Origin: Spyradocola sp050942925
GTDB lineage: Bacteria; Bacillota; Clostridia; Christensenellales; UBA1750
Length of the DNA: 64,000 nt
Reading direction: 5' to 3'
NCBI GenBank assembly: GCA_050942925.1
Contig: JBMNOF010000001.1
Location: forward strand, 1 to 64,000
Within the stretch, counting starts at the first letter, position 1. The number at the start of each line of letters is the position of its first letter. Under the pieces are notes generated by a model. That model searched no databases and was not told the DNA's origin. It was given only the letters and a program-made list of their open reading frames with translations. Both the position numbers and the translations under genes were made by a program. This document shows, piece after piece, positions 1 to 8,973 of the stretch.

Positions 1-31
1 CTGACCCCCTCTCTTCCGCAACGAACTTCCG

Positions 32-526
32 TCAAAGCGAATATTGGTAGACAAAATCGTCCATGAAAAAGCCGGAGCCGATGTCGTTCTTTTCTTCGCG
101 AATGCGAACAAACCCCATCCGCTCATAGGCGCACACTGCGCTGTTGTCCCGGTTGACGTTCAGCGTCACGGAGGGCAGCCCCGCCGCGCGCGCCTGCTCC
201 CGCACAAAGCGCAGCATCTCCCAGGCCAGTCCCTTGCCGCGCCATTCCTTTTTCAGGTAAAACTTGCTCAGGTAGAGCGTGTCCGCCTTTGGATAGAAGG
301 CGAGAAAGCCCATGCGCATCCCCTCGTCCGTGCAGACGAAGAAGTATCGGTATCCGTCCTCCAGCTGGCGGCAAAGCGCGGGCACGGACTGGAACTTCTC
401 CAACATGTAGTCGTTCTGCGCCTTGCCGATGAGCGGATCAAAGTGCTCCCGGATGATGGCTGTGGCCAGCGCGGAGAGCGCGCGAATCGCTTCCTCGTCC
501 GCCCGCTTCACTTCCTCAAACCGCAT
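32..526 (-). CDS. GNAT family N-acetyltransferase
   Basis: A 164-residue protein of the GCN5-related N-acetyltransferase fold, which moves an acetyl group from acetyl-CoA to an amine; the substrate cannot be read from the sequence. The acetyl-CoA-binding motif is WRGKGLA about two thirds along, followed by the usual N-x-x-A-x-x-x-Y-E-x-x-GF segment (NVNRDNSAVCAYERMGF) and a C-terminal MDDFVY. The start at 526 was preferred over an upstream in-frame codon because GGAAGGAGA lies just ahead of it and the longer N-terminus looks like untranslated leader. It is the last visible gene of the recA operon, 174 bases after the hydrolase gene. That gap holds no gene I can support. Confidence 0.88.
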   Translation of the reverse strand: MRFEEVKRADEEAIRALSALATAIIREHFDPLIGKAQNDYMLEKFQSVPALCRQLEDGYRYFFVCTDEGMRMGFLAFYPKADTLYLSKFYLKKEWRGKGLAWEMLRFVREQARAAGLPSVTLNVNRDNSAVCAYERMGFVRIREEKNDIGSGFFMDDFVYQYSL

Positions 527-700
527 GGATGTCTCCTTCCTCTGTGTCCCTTCGTCGCTTTCGCGGTGCAATCGGCTCCAAGTACCCAAATAGGCCTTTC
601 TCCGTGCTGCCAACGCCCGGCGTAGGCCTTCTCCTTCGGCTCGAGCAGCAGGAGAGGTCCTATGGGCGTCAGGCGCTCTATGCGGGTCCTCTTTCCCTTC

Positions 701-1222
701 CTAGAGCACGTCGATCTGCACGCCGCGCAGCACGTCCATGGCCTTTGCATGCAGCTCCGGATCAAAGGATTTCGTCAGCGCCTCGTTGACGGCAACGCGG
801 CACTCGGGCAGGGCCGCCTTGCAAAGCACCGCGTTGGAGAGCACGCACATGTTGGAGACCAAGCCGCACAGCTCCATCTCCTCCACCGGGTGGTCCAGCA
901 AGTAGAGCAGCAGATCTCGGCTGCCGAGCGCGCCCTTGTAGAAGCAGACGTCCTCCTCCCGGCGCAGGTCCGCGACCCGGCCATAGAGCGCCCAGCCCGG
1001 GGTGCCCTCGATGCAGTGGGGCGTGGGCAGGCGGCGGCCTTCCTGGGTCTCCAGGTAGTCGTCGTGATGCGTGTCAAAGGTGAACCAGACCTGCCAGCCC
1101 TCCTCCCGCGCGCGCTCGATGCGGCGGCAGATGGGTTCCTCCAGCGCCTCTGCGCCGGAAAAGCCCAGCGCGCCGTCCACGAAGTCCCGCTGAAAGTCCA
1201 CAACGAGCAGTACCTTGCCCAT
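701..1222 (-). CDS. Isochorismatase-family cysteine hydrolase, nicotinamidase-like
   Basis: A 173-residue cytosolic hydrolase of the isochorismatase superfamily. The layout matches nicotinamidase (PncA): candidate catalytic triad Asp9 (VVDFQRDF), Lys96 (FYKGALGS) and Cys126 (SNMCVLSN), with likely metal ligands Asp50, His52 (FDTHH) and His69. Nicotinamidases deamidate nicotinamide to nicotinic acid in NAD salvage. The spacing of these residues closely follows the known PncA pattern, so that activity is the best guess, but the superfamily also contains other amidases. The ATG is preceded by GGGGGAGAGAGA. It lies 27 bases after recA and is probably cotranscribed. It shares the operon with pncC, whose product also deamidates a pyridine compound. 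Confidence 0.9.
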   Translation of the reverse strand: MGKVLLVVDFQRDFVDGALGFSGAEALEEPICRRIERAREEGWQVWFTFDTHHDDYLETQEGRRLPTPHCIEGTPGWALYGRVADLRREEDVCFYKGALGSRDLLLYLLDHPVEEMELCGLVSNMCVLSNAVLCKAALPECRVAVNEALTKSFDPELHAKAMDVLRGVQIDVL

Positions 1223-1249
1223 TCTCTCTCCCCCTATCGTTGTTCTGCC

Positions 1250-2386
1250 TTACGGCTCGTCGTCAAAGCCATCGGGGTCCATCTCCATCTGCTCGGGCTC
1301 CTCGTCCTCCGCCGCGTCCGGAACGACCTCGATCTCCGCGGGGGCTTCCTCTTCCTTGGGCGCGAGGAGCTTTTCGCGGATCATGGCCTCCAATTCGTCA
1401 CAGACGTCCTTGTGATCGATCAGGTACTGACGCGCGTTCTCGCGGCCCTGGCCGATGCGCACGTCTCCGTAGTTGAACCATGCGCCGGACTTCTGGATGA
1501 AGTCGTTCTCCACCGCCAGGTCCAGGACCGAGCCCTCGTGCGAGATTCCCTTGCCGTAGAGAATGTCAAACTCGCAGGTCTTAAAGGGCGGCGCAACCTT
1601 GTTTTTGACGACCTTGATCTTGGTGCGGTTGCCGACGATCTCGTTGCCGGCCTTGAGCTGTTCGGAGCGGCGGATGTCCAGGCGGATGGTGGCGTAGAAC
1701 TTGAGCGCCTTGCCGCCGGTGGTCGTTTCCGGGTTGCCGAACATCACGCCGACCTTTTCGCGCAGCTGGTTGATGAACAGGCAGATGCAGTTCGTCTTGG
1801 AGATGAGTCCCGCCAGCTTGCGCAGCGCCTGGGACATCAGGCGCGCCTGCAGACCCACGTGGCTTTCGCCCATGTCGCCGTCGATTTCCGCCTTGGGCAC
1901 CAGGGCCGCCACCGAGTCGATGATGATGATGTCCACCGCGCCCGAGCGCACCAGCGCCTCGCAGATCTCCAGCGCCTGCTCGCCCGTGTCCGGCTGGGAG
2001 ACGTAGAGGTCGTCAATGTTGACGCCCAGGGCCTTTGCATAGACCGGGTCCAGCGCGTGCTCGGCGTCGATGAACGCCGCCGTGCCGCCCAGCTTCTGCG
2101 CCTCGGCCACCATGTGCAGGGCGACCGTGGTCTTGCCCGAGGATTCCGGGCCATAGATCTCGATGATGCGCCCGCGCGGTACGCCGCCCACGCCCAGCGC
2201 GATGTCCAGCTCCAGGCAGCCGGTGGGGATGGTCTGCACATTCATGGCCGTGCGCTCCCCGAGCTTCATGATCGCGCCCTTGCCGTACTGCTTCTCAATG
2301 GCGTTCAGCGTATTGGCTAACGCCTTCTTCTTCTCCTCTTCATCCGTGATCTGCCCAATCTGCGGATTCTTCGTTGCCTTGGCCAT
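1250..2386 (-). CDS. recA: Recombinase RecA
   Basis: RecA, 378 residues: the ATP-dependent strand-exchange protein that forms filaments on single-stranded DNA and triggers self-cleavage of LexA-type repressors. The Walker A motif GPESSGKTT, the Walker B segment VDIIIIDSVAALVP and the loop-2 region around NQLREKVGVMFGNPETTTGG are all present. The C-terminal tail of about 45 residues is strongly acidic, as is usual. The gene follows pncC by 6 bases, the classic cinA-recA arrangement. I saw no separate promoter or GAACN4GTTC-type SOS box in front of it, so expression probably comes from the upstream operon or from a promoter inside a neighbouring gene. Confidence 0.99.
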   Translation of the reverse strand: MAKATKNPQIGQITDEEEKKKALANTLNAIEKQYGKGAIMKLGERTAMNVQTIPTGCLELDIALGVGGVPRGRIIEIYGPESSGKTTVALHMVAEAQKLGGTAAFIDAEHALDPVYAKALGVNIDDLYVSQPDTGEQALEICEALVRSGAVDIIIIDSVAALVPKAEIDGDMGESHVGLQARLMSQALRKLAGLISKTNCICLFINQLREKVGVMFGNPETTTGGKALKFYATIRLDIRRSEQLKAGNEIVGNRTKIKVVKNKVAPPFKTCEFDILYGKGISHEGSVLDLAVENDFIQKSGAWFNYGDVRIGQGRENARQYLIDHKDVCDELEAMIREKLLAPKEEEAPAEIEVVPDAAEDEEPEQMEMDPDGFDDEP

Positions 2387-2392
2387 TCTCCC

Positions 2393-2893
2393 TCAATCCT
2401 CCTTGTCTCCAATGCGCTCCAGCTCGTTCAGCAGCTCGCGCAGGACGTATTTCGCCGCTTCCCGGCGCACCTGCGCCCGGGTCCCGCGGAAGACTTTCTC
2501 CCGCACCACCGCGCAGCCCTTGACCTGCACGGCCATGTACACCAGGCCCACGGGCTTCTCCGCTGTGCCGCCGTCCGGCCCCGCGATGCCCGTGACCGCG
2601 ATGCCACAGTCACTGCCTGTAGTATGGCAGATCCCATGCACCATTTCCAGTGCGCACTCGGCGCTGACCGCGCCGTGTTTCTGTAAAGTTTCGGTTAATA
2701 CGCCCAATCGGCGCATCTTGGCGGCGTTGGAATAGCAGACGCAGCCTTCCAGCAGGGCGGCGCTGACGCCGGGCCAAGCGACCAGGGCGGAAGTAATCAT
2801 GCCGCCGGTGCAGGACTCGGCCAAGGAGATGGTCAGTTTTTTCTCCAAAAGCTGCGCGACGACTTCGCGCGCATAACCTTCCAGTGCAGTCAT
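2393..2893 (-). CDS. pncC: CinA C-terminal domain protein (nicotinamide-nucleotide amidase)
   Basis: A 166-residue protein made only of the CinA C-terminal domain; the N-terminal MoaB-like domain of full-length CinA (about 410 residues) is absent. Proteins of this form act as NMN deamidases, converting nicotinamide mononucleotide to nicotinic acid mononucleotide, which recycles the NMN released by NAD-dependent DNA ligase. The family signature AESCTGGMIT near residue 25 and the GIAGPDGGTAEKPVGLVY block are intact. It sits between pgsA (10 bases) and recA (6 bases), the order found widely in Firmicutes. The older name, competence-damage protein, reflects this linkage rather than a proven role in transformation. 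Confidence 0.95.
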   Translation of the reverse strand: MTALEGYAREVVAQLLEKKLTISLAESCTGGMITSALVAWPGVSAALLEGCVCYSNAAKMRRLGVLTETLQKHGAVSAECALEMVHGICHTTGSDCGIAVTGIAGPDGGTAEKPVGLVYMAVQVKGCAVVREKVFRGTRAQVRREAAKYVLRELLNELERIGDKED

Positions 2894-2903
2894 AGAGCGG
2901 GAT

Positions 2904-3455
2904 TCACTCCTTTTCCCGAAGAACCTGTCGATTTTTTACGATGTAGTCCACGCCCGACCAGATGGTGAAGACGACGGCCGCGATTTCGGCGACCTTGTCC
3001 ATGGGCAGGCCGATGAAGCGGAAGGGAAAGTTGTTGAGCAGGAGCAGGATGATGGCGATGATCTGCGTTGTGGTCTTGATCTTGCCCAAGCTGCTCGCGG
3101 CGATGACCACGTGGTTGTCGGCGGCGATGAGGCGGAAGCCGCTGATGATGAATTCGCGCGAGAGGATGATGATGCAGCTGACGGCGCTCATGCGGCCGTC
3201 GCCGACGAGAAGGATGAAGGCGGAGGCGACCAAGAGCTTGTCCGCGATGGGGTCGATGAACTTGCCAAAGTTCGTGACCTCGTTGCGGCTGCGCGCCAGG
3301 TACCCGTCCACCCAGTCCGTCACGGCCGCCACGACAAAGATGACCGTGGGGATCACGCGCACGCCCGGACCGCTGAAGAAGTAGTAGCTGAGGATGAACA
3401 GGGGGATCAGGCAGATACGCAGGATCGTCACCTTGCTGGCGATGGTGAGCTTCAT
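2904..3455 (-). CDS. pgsA: CDP-diacylglycerol--glycerol-3-phosphate 3-phosphatidyltransferase
   Basis: A 183-residue integral membrane enzyme that makes phosphatidylglycerol phosphate from CDP-diacylglycerol and glycerol 3-phosphate, the committed step to phosphatidylglycerol and cardiolipin. The CDP-alcohol phosphatidyltransferase signature D-G-x2-A-R-x8-G-x3-D-x3-D is complete (DGYLARSRNEVTNFGKFID and the following IAD). Several hydrophobic helices flank it. The start codon overlaps the rimO stop by four bases (ATGA), so translation is probably coupled. Position between rimO and pncC follows the common ftsK/spoIIIE-pgsA-cinA-recA order. Length is normal for the family. Confidence 0.97.
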   Translation of the reverse strand: MKLTIASKVTILRICLIPLFILSYYFFSGPGVRVIPTVIFVVAAVTDWVDGYLARSRNEVTNFGKFIDPIADKLLVASAFILLVGDGRMSAVSCIIILSREFIISGFRLIAADNHVVIAASSLGKIKTTTQIIAIILLLLNNFPFRFIGLPMDKVAEIAAVVFTIWSGVDYIVKNRQVLREKE

Positions 3456-4762
3456 TCCAGCACCCCCGTTATGTCATAGTCCTGCGCGTCGGTGATGCGG
3501 ACGCGAACGAAGCTGCCCTCCTCCAAATTGTCGGCGAGTTTGATGTAGACCTTGCCATCGGTTTCCGGCGCCTCCCAGGCGGAGCGTCCAAAGTAGAGCC
3601 CGTTCTCCTCCCGGCCCTCGACGAGCACCTCGCAGACGCTGCCCACGCGGCTCTCGTTAAAGGCGCGGGAGATCTTCTTCTGCACGCGCATGATCTTGCC
3701 CTCGCGCGCCTTGCGCACGCGCATGGGCACCTGGTCCTTTCTCGCGGCGGCCGGGGTGCCCTCCTCCTCCGAGAAGGCGAACACGCCCAAGCGGTCAAAC
3801 GGGCACTCCTGCACGAACTTAAGCAGCTCCTCGAACTCCTCCTCCGTCTCCCCGGGGAAGCCGGTGATCAGCGTCGTGCGCAGCGCAAACCCGCCCATGT
3901 CGCGAATCTTGTGGTACAGGCTGCGGATGAGCGCGCTGTCCCCGCGGCGGTTCATCTCCTTGAGGACCTTGTCGTTGATGTGCTGCAGCGGAATGTCCAG
4001 GTAGGAGCAGACCTTGGGGTTCTCCTTCATGACGGTGAGCAGCTCGTCGTCGATGAGCTCGGGGTAGCAGTACAGCGCGCGCACCCAGTGCACGCCCTCG
4101 ATGGCGGCAACGCGGCGCAGGAGCTCGGCCAGCATGGGCTTGTGGTAGAGGTCCTTGCCATAATAGGTGGTGTCCTGCGCGACCAGAACGATCTCGCGCA
4201 CGCCTTTTGCCGCAAGGTCGCGCACCTCGCGCTCGATGTTCTCCATCGTGCGGGAGACGTAATTGCCGCGGATGTAGGGAATGGCGCAGAAGGCGCAGCG
4301 GTTGTTGCACCCGTCCGCGATCTTGACATAGGCGGTATAGCCGGGCGTCGTGAGCACGCGGTCCACGTTTTCCAGGTAGCAGAAGCCCGCGTCCGCGTCC
4401 ACGATGCGCGCGCCCCCCGCGCAGTCGCGCACGACCTGGGCAATCTTCTCCGTTTCGCCGATGCCCAGGAACGCATCCACCTCCGGAAGCTCCGGCGGGA
4501 GCTCCTTCGCATAGCGCTTGGAGAGGCACCCCGTGACGATGAGGGCCTTGCAGTTTTTCTTTTTGTACTCCGCCATCTCCAGGATCGTGTCGATGGACTC
4601 CTGCTTGGCGGCCTCGATGAAGCCGCACGTGTTGACGATGATGGCATCCGCCTTTTCCGGGTCCGACTCCAGCTCAAACCCTTCGCGCACCAGCACGCCC
4701 AGCATCAGTTCCGCGTCCACACGGTTTTTCGCACAGCCCAGGGAGACCATTCCGATTTTCAT
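3452..4762 (-). CDS. rimO: Ribosomal protein S12 methylthiotransferase RimO
   Basis: A 436-residue radical SAM methylthiotransferase that adds a methylthio group to an aspartate of ribosomal protein S12. The N-terminal MTTase domain carries three cluster cysteines (SLGCAKN, NTCGF, TGCLS), the radical SAM core has CNNRCAFC, and a TRAM RNA-binding domain closes the C-terminus. The start at 4762 (MKIGMVSLGC) was chosen because homologues begin there; the longer in-frame frame upstream overlaps ftsK and has no family similarity. The gap to ftsK is 7 bases and the stop overlaps the pgsA start. MiaB is the nearest alternative, but the SLGCAKNRVD N-terminus is typical of RimO. Confidence 0.96.
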   Translation of the reverse strand: MKIGMVSLGCAKNRVDAELMLGVLVREGFELESDPEKADAIIVNTCGFIEAAKQESIDTILEMAEYKKKNCKALIVTGCLSKRYAKELPPELPEVDAFLGIGETEKIAQVVRDCAGGARIVDADAGFCYLENVDRVLTTPGYTAYVKIADGCNNRCAFCAIPYIRGNYVSRTMENIEREVRDLAAKGVREIVLVAQDTTYYGKDLYHKPMLAELLRRVAAIEGVHWVRALYCYPELIDDELLTVMKENPKVCSYLDIPLQHINDKVLKEMNRRGDSALIRSLYHKIRDMGGFALRTTLITGFPGETEEEFEELLKFVQECPFDRLGVFAFSEEEGTPAAARKDQVPMRVRKAREGKIMRVQKKISRAFNESRVGSVCEVLVEGREENGLYFGRSAWEAPETDGKVYIKLADNLEEGSFVRVRITDAQDYDITGVLE

Positions 4763-4769
4763 AGCCACT

Positions 4770-7592
4770 CTACTCCTCGTCGTCGTGATAGGCCGGCGCG
4801 TCGGGTTCGATTCCGGCCAGTTGATAGAACTGCTCGCGCGTGATCCGCGTCTGCCGGGGCTTAGATCCCTCGAATCCGGAGATATAGCCCCGCTTTTCCA
4901 TTTGATCCAGGATGCGGCCTGCGCGGGCATACCCGACGCGGTGCTTTCTTTGGATCATGGAGGCGGAAATCTGCCCCGCGTCCACGGCCAGCTCCACGCA
5001 GTCCATGAGCAAGGGGTCCGTGTCCTCCTCCTCTTTCTCCTCGTCCTTCTGCTTTTTGTCGGCGGCGTCCGCGCGGTCCAGCGCCTCGATGACGCTCTCG
5101 TCGTAGCGGACGGCGGCCTTATCCTTGACAAAGTCCACAAGGTCGGTGACCTCGTCGTCGCTGATGAAGGCGCCCTGCACGCGGATGGCCTTGCTCGCGC
5201 CGCTCGGGTCAAAGAGCATGTCGCCGCGGCCCAGGAGCTTTTCCGCCCCGCCGATTCCCAGGATCGTGCGGCTATCCACCTGCGAGGCCACGGCAAAGGC
5301 GATGCGCGAGGGGACGTTGGCCTTGATGAGGCCCGTGATGACGTCCACCGACGGGCGCTGCGTCGCGATGACCAGGTGAATGCCCGCCGCGCGCGCCAAC
5401 TGCGTCAAGCGGCAGATCTTCTGCTCCACGTCGCCCTGCGCCACCATCATCAGGTCCGCCAGCTCGTCGATGATGACCACGATCTGCGGCAGGGGCTCGA
5501 TGCCGTTCTTGACGGCGTACTTGTTGTAGCCCTTGAGGTCGCGCACGACGGCGCCCTCGAACTTTTTGTAGCGGTCGGTCATTTCCTGCACGGCCCAGCC
5601 CAGGGCGCCGGCCGCCTTCTTGGGGTCGGAGACCACGGGGATGAGCAGGTGCGGGATCCCGTTGTAGACGCTGAGCTCCACGACCTTGGGGTCGATGAGG
5701 ATGAGGCGAACCTCGTCCGGCGTGGCCTTGTAGAGGATGGAGGCGATAATGGAGTTGATGCACACGGACTTGCCCGAACCCGTCGCGCCCGCGATGAGCA
5801 GATGCGGCATGCGCGCAAGGTCCGCCACGACCGGCGTGCCGGCGATGTCCTTGCCCAGGGCCACGGCGATCTTGGAGGGATGCTCCTGGAACTCCTTGCT
5901 CTCCAGCACCTCGCGCAGGGGCACGGTTGCGATGGTGGCGTTGGCGATCTCGATGCCCACGGCCGACTTGCCCGGCACGGGCGCCTCGATGCGCACGCCG
6001 CCCATGGCCGCCATGTTCAGCGCAATGTCGTCGGCAAGGCCCGTGATCTTGGAGACCTTGACGCCGCGGGCCGGCTGCAGCTCGTATCTCGTGATGGCGG
6101 GGCCGCGGGCCACGTTGACGACCCGGGCCTCAATGCCAAAGGACAGCAGCGTCTCCTCCAGCAGTTCGATCTTCTTCTGCTGCTCCTCCTCCTGCTCGTG
6201 GTCGCGCACGGGATCGGGCGTCTTGGCGGGCGTGAGCAGGGTCAGGGGCGGGAAGCGGTACGGCGGCACCGCCTTGGGGTCGATGACGGGCGTACTCTCC
6301 TCCGCGTACTGGTACTCAACCTCCTTGGCGGGAGAGATCTCCCGCGGCTTTCCCAGCACGAGGTTGGGCAATTCGTGCGGAGGCTCGATGATGGCGTCGT
6401 CCTCCGGATCGTCGTCAAAGTCGCTGACCGAGGGATTGTGCACAATGGGGTCAAAGCGCACGCCCGCCGCGCTGTCCGCGGGCCGGGCTTCCGGCTTCGG
6501 TGGCTCCGGCGTCTCCGGCCCGTCAACCGCCGGGTCGGGCTCCGCGTCCTCCACGCGCACGGGCTGGATCACGGGCACAATCTCCACGGGGACGATCTCC
6601 TCCTCGTCCGAGACCGGCGCCTCGCCTGCGCTCGGGTCGTCGTGATCGATCTCGATGGCGCCGTCGTCCTCCGGCTCCGACTTTTTGCGGGAGAAGAGTT
6701 CAAACCGCGGCAGGGTCTTGCGCGGCGCGTCGTAGATTTCGCCCTCCTCGACCTCCGGCTCCTCCCGGGTCAAGGGCGTCATGCGCGGCTCCGGTTCGTC
6801 GCGCCGGGCCGGGCCCGTCACGCGCTCATTGCGCAGCTCCGGCCGCTCGTGCTCCGGCGCGGCAGCGGGCTGCGGCGCATCCAGGTCCATGCGCATCTGC
6901 TCGGCGCGGCGCATCTCCTGCCGGAGAGCGCGCTCCTGGCTATGGGTTCGGGCGGTCTCGCGCACGCGGCGGCCGGCGCCAACAGCGGCCTCGCTCACCT
7001 TCTGCGCGGTGGAGCGCATGGAGAGCTTGCCCAGCACAAACACGCAGCCGACGATCAGGGCGATGGTGAGAATCCAGCACCCGACCGTCCCCAACAGCGC
7101 GCGCATGGGGAAGGTCAGCACGCCGCCCAGCGCGCCGGAGCCGACGTGGTGGGCCTGACCATAGGCATAGGAACCCACGACATAGCTCCAGTACCCGACG
7201 CTCTCCTTCGTTTCGAGCACGGACTTCTGGATGCTACCATCCACGATCAAGTGGTTGATGACAAAGAGCATGAGCACCGTGGCGCTCGTCAGGGCGAGCT
7301 TTCCGGGGTGCAGGCGCAGGCGCTTTGCGATGAGCACAACCCAACCAATGCACACGAGCAGTAGGGGCACGATATAGGCGCCCAGGCCAAACAGGCCGAA
7401 CATCACGCCTGCGACCCCCTCACCCAACAGCCCTGCGCCGCCCATCACCACGGCCACAAAGGAAAATATGCCCGCCACCATGAGCGCAAACCCCACGATT
7501 TCCTGCGTCGCGCCGGGTGTCTGCGCCTTCTTTTTCGCACTTGTGCCGCCCTTGCGGCTGCTGGTGCGCGCATTCTTTTTTGCCGTCGCCAT
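4770..7592 (-). CDS. ftsK: DNA translocase FtsK/SpoIIIE
   Basis: A 940-residue ATP-driven DNA pump that moves chromosomal DNA through the closing septum. The N-terminal 40 residues are basic, followed by about four membrane helices (residues 40-190). A long acidic, proline-rich linker spans about 200-440. The motor domain has Walker A GATGSGKSVCINS and a Walker B region with LILIDPKVVELS, and a winged-helix gamma domain that reads KOPS/SRS-like DNA sites closes the C-terminus. The start at 7592 follows AAGGAG; an in-frame codon 13 residues upstream lies within the ribosome-binding region. Sequence alone does not separate a vegetative FtsK from a sporulation SpoIIIE. It is followed by rimO after 7 bases. 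Confidence 0.97.
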   Translation of the reverse strand: MATAKKNARTSSRKGGTSAKKKAQTPGATQEIVGFALMVAGIFSFVAVVMGGAGLLGEGVAGVMFGLFGLGAYIVPLLLVCIGWVVLIAKRLRLHPGKLALTSATVLMLFVINHLIVDGSIQKSVLETKESVGYWSYVVGSYAYGQAHHVGSGALGGVLTFPMRALLGTVGCWILTIALIVGCVFVLGKLSMRSTAQKVSEAAVGAGRRVRETARTHSQERALRQEMRRAEQMRMDLDAPQPAAAPEHERPELRNERVTGPARRDEPEPRMTPLTREEPEVEEGEIYDAPRKTLPRFELFSRKKSEPEDDGAIEIDHDDPSAGEAPVSDEEEIVPVEIVPVIQPVRVEDAEPDPAVDGPETPEPPKPEARPADSAAGVRFDPIVHNPSVSDFDDDPEDDAIIEPPHELPNLVLGKPREISPAKEVEYQYAEESTPVIDPKAVPPYRFPPLTLLTPAKTPDPVRDHEQEEEQQKKIELLEETLLSFGIEARVVNVARGPAITRYELQPARGVKVSKITGLADDIALNMAAMGGVRIEAPVPGKSAVGIEIANATIATVPLREVLESKEFQEHPSKIAVALGKDIAGTPVVADLARMPHLLIAGATGSGKSVCINSIIASILYKATPDEVRLILIDPKVVELSVYNGIPHLLIPVVSDPKKAAGALGWAVQEMTDRYKKFEGAVVRDLKGYNKYAVKNGIEPLPQIVVIIDELADLMMVAQGDVEQKICRLTQLARAAGIHLVIATQRPSVDVITGLIKANVPSRIAFAVASQVDSRTILGIGGAEKLLGRGDMLFDPSGASKAIRVQGAFISDDEVTDLVDFVKDKAAVRYDESVIEALDRADAADKKQKDEEKEEEDTDPLLMDCVELAVDAGQISASMIQRKHRVGYARAGRILDQMEKRGYISGFEGSKPRQTRITREQFYQLAGIEPDAPAYHDDEE

Positions 7593-7687
7593 TGCTCTCC
7601 CACACTCCTTCCCGCGCGGTCTTTTCTCCACGAACAGTCAACCTATATCTTTTCGACGTTGCACGAAAAAAATCCTTTTGTTCCCCT

Positions 7688-8236
7688 CTACACGCCGCCG
7701 AAATCGAGGAAATCGTCCCCTTCCGTCTCCACGGGCGTCAGCTTTGGCAATTCGTCCAGCGAGGAGAGGGCAAAGTGCTGCAAAAACTTCTCCGTCGTCC
7801 CGTAGAGGATGGGGCGGCCGACCGTGTCCTTGCGGCCGCACTCCTCGATCAAGCCCCAATGCACGAGAGTCGCCATGGCGCGGTCGCACTGCACGCCGCG
7901 GATCTGTTCGACCTCCATGCGCGTGATGGGTTGGCGGTAGGCCACGACCGCCAGCGTTTCCAAGGCGGCCTGGGTGAGCGTCTGCTTGCGCACAGGCTGT
8001 AGCACTTTTTCGAGGATTTCCCGATACTGCGGGCGCGTGCAGAGCTGCAGGCTGTCCTCATAGCGCATCAGGCGCACGCCGCGCCCCTCGCCGTAGCGCA
8101 GCGCCAGGCCCCGCAGCACCGGCTCAAACTCCTCCGGCGGGATCTCCAGCGCCTCCAAGAGCGCGTCGATGCGAACCGGCTCGCCCGAGGCAAAGAGCAC
8201 GGCCTCCGCCGCGGAAATCTGCTCCTCCAGCGTCAC
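7688..8236 (-). CDS. scpB: Segregation and condensation protein B
   Basis: ScpB, 182 residues, a kleisin-associated winged-helix protein that works with ScpA and Smc in chromosome condensation and segregation. It matches the family from EEQISAAEAVLFASGEPV to the EQIRGV and GRKDTVGRPILYGTT segments in the second winged helix. I place the start at a GTG at 8236, which overlaps the scpA stop by four bases (GTGA) and has GGGGAGGAG just upstream; the longer frame is antisense-like sequence within scpA. The last residues are acidic. Pairing with scpA confirms the assignment. About 95 bases without a gene separate it from ftsK. Confidence 0.96.
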   Translation of the reverse strand: MTLEEQISAAEAVLFASGEPVRIDALLEALEIPPEEFEPVLRGLALRYGEGRGVRLMRYEDSLQLCTRPQYREILEKVLQPVRKQTLTQAALETLAVVAYRQPITRMEVEQIRGVQCDRAMATLVHWGLIEECGRKDTVGRPILYGTTEKFLQHFALSSLDELPKLTPVETEGDDFLDFGGV

Positions 8237-8958
8237 GTCTCCTCCCCCTTTCCCTCTGCAATCACGATGGGCGCGTAGATGTCCTCCTGGCGAAGGGTCA
8301 CGCGGTTGGCCTTGAGCAGCTCCAGCAGCGCCAGGAACGTCGTCACGATCTCCGCCCGCGTCGCGTCCGCCGGAAAGAGCTCGGCGAACTCCACCTGCCC
8401 ATAGACGAGCACGCGGTGCAAAACGCGCAGCATGCACTCCCCAATGGTAAAGTCGTCCCGGGGAATCTGCCGGGGTGGCGGCGGGGCGACCTCGTTTCGC
8501 TCCGCGCGCAGGAGCACGCGCAAAAGCGCCTCCTGCAGGGCGCGCAGCGAGAGGCTCCGCAACTCCACCCGGGCGTCCGTCACGATCTCCATGGGCAAGC
8601 GCGAGACCATTTCTGCGGCCTCTGCCTCATAGATGCGCAGGGCTTTGCTGGCCTCCTTGATCTGGCGGTACTCCTCCAGGCGGCGGAGCAGCTCCTCCTT
8701 GGGGTCCTCCTCGTCCTCGTCCTTGGGGGGCTTGGGCAGGAGCGCGCGGGACTTGATCTCCATCAGCGTCGCCGCCATTTGCAGGAATTCGCTCGCCGCG
8801 TCCATGTCCAGGCCGCTCAGGTCCTGCACGGAGGCCAGGTATTGCTCCGTGATCTCGGAGACAAAGATGTCCTCGATGCGGATCTTCGCGCGGCCGATCA
8901 GGTGCAGGAGGAGGTCCAGCGGGCCCTCAAAGTCCTTGAGCTGCACGACATAGGCCAT
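8233..8958 (-). CDS. scpA: Segregation and condensation protein A
   Basis: ScpA, 241 residues, the kleisin subunit that bridges the Smc heads and binds a ScpB dimer. The N-terminus VQLKDFEGPLDLLLHLI is the family hallmark and forms the Smc neck-binding helix. The middle (about 95-170) is charged and partly disordered, and the C-terminal winged helix starts near FTIGECMLRVLH. The stop overlaps the scpB GTG start. It lies 15 bases downstream of the site-2 protease gene, an arrangement common in Clostridia. Confidence 0.97.
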   Translation of the reverse strand: MAYVVQLKDFEGPLDLLLHLIGRAKIRIEDIFVSEITEQYLASVQDLSGLDMDAASEFLQMAATLMEIKSRALLPKPPKDEDEEDPKEELLRRLEEYRQIKEASKALRIYEAEAAEMVSRLPMEIVTDARVELRSLSLRALQEALLRVLLRAERNEVAPPPPRQIPRDDFTIGECMLRVLHRVLVYGQVEFAELFPADATRAEIVTTFLALLELLKANRVTLRQEDIYAPIVIAEGKGEET

Positions 8959-8973
8959 CGACTCGTCCTCCCG

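Noticed and set aside
527..700. Possible riboswitch in the 174-base gap between the nicotinamidase-like gene and the GNAT gene
   Set aside because: A GCCGAAGGAG string recalls part of a glycine aptamer, but the other conserved parts are missing and the gap lies inside an operon.
2387..2392. SOS box in front of recA
   Set aside because: No GAACN4GTTC or similar site was found near recA or at the operon promoter at 9630-9658; reading by eye could miss a degenerate one.
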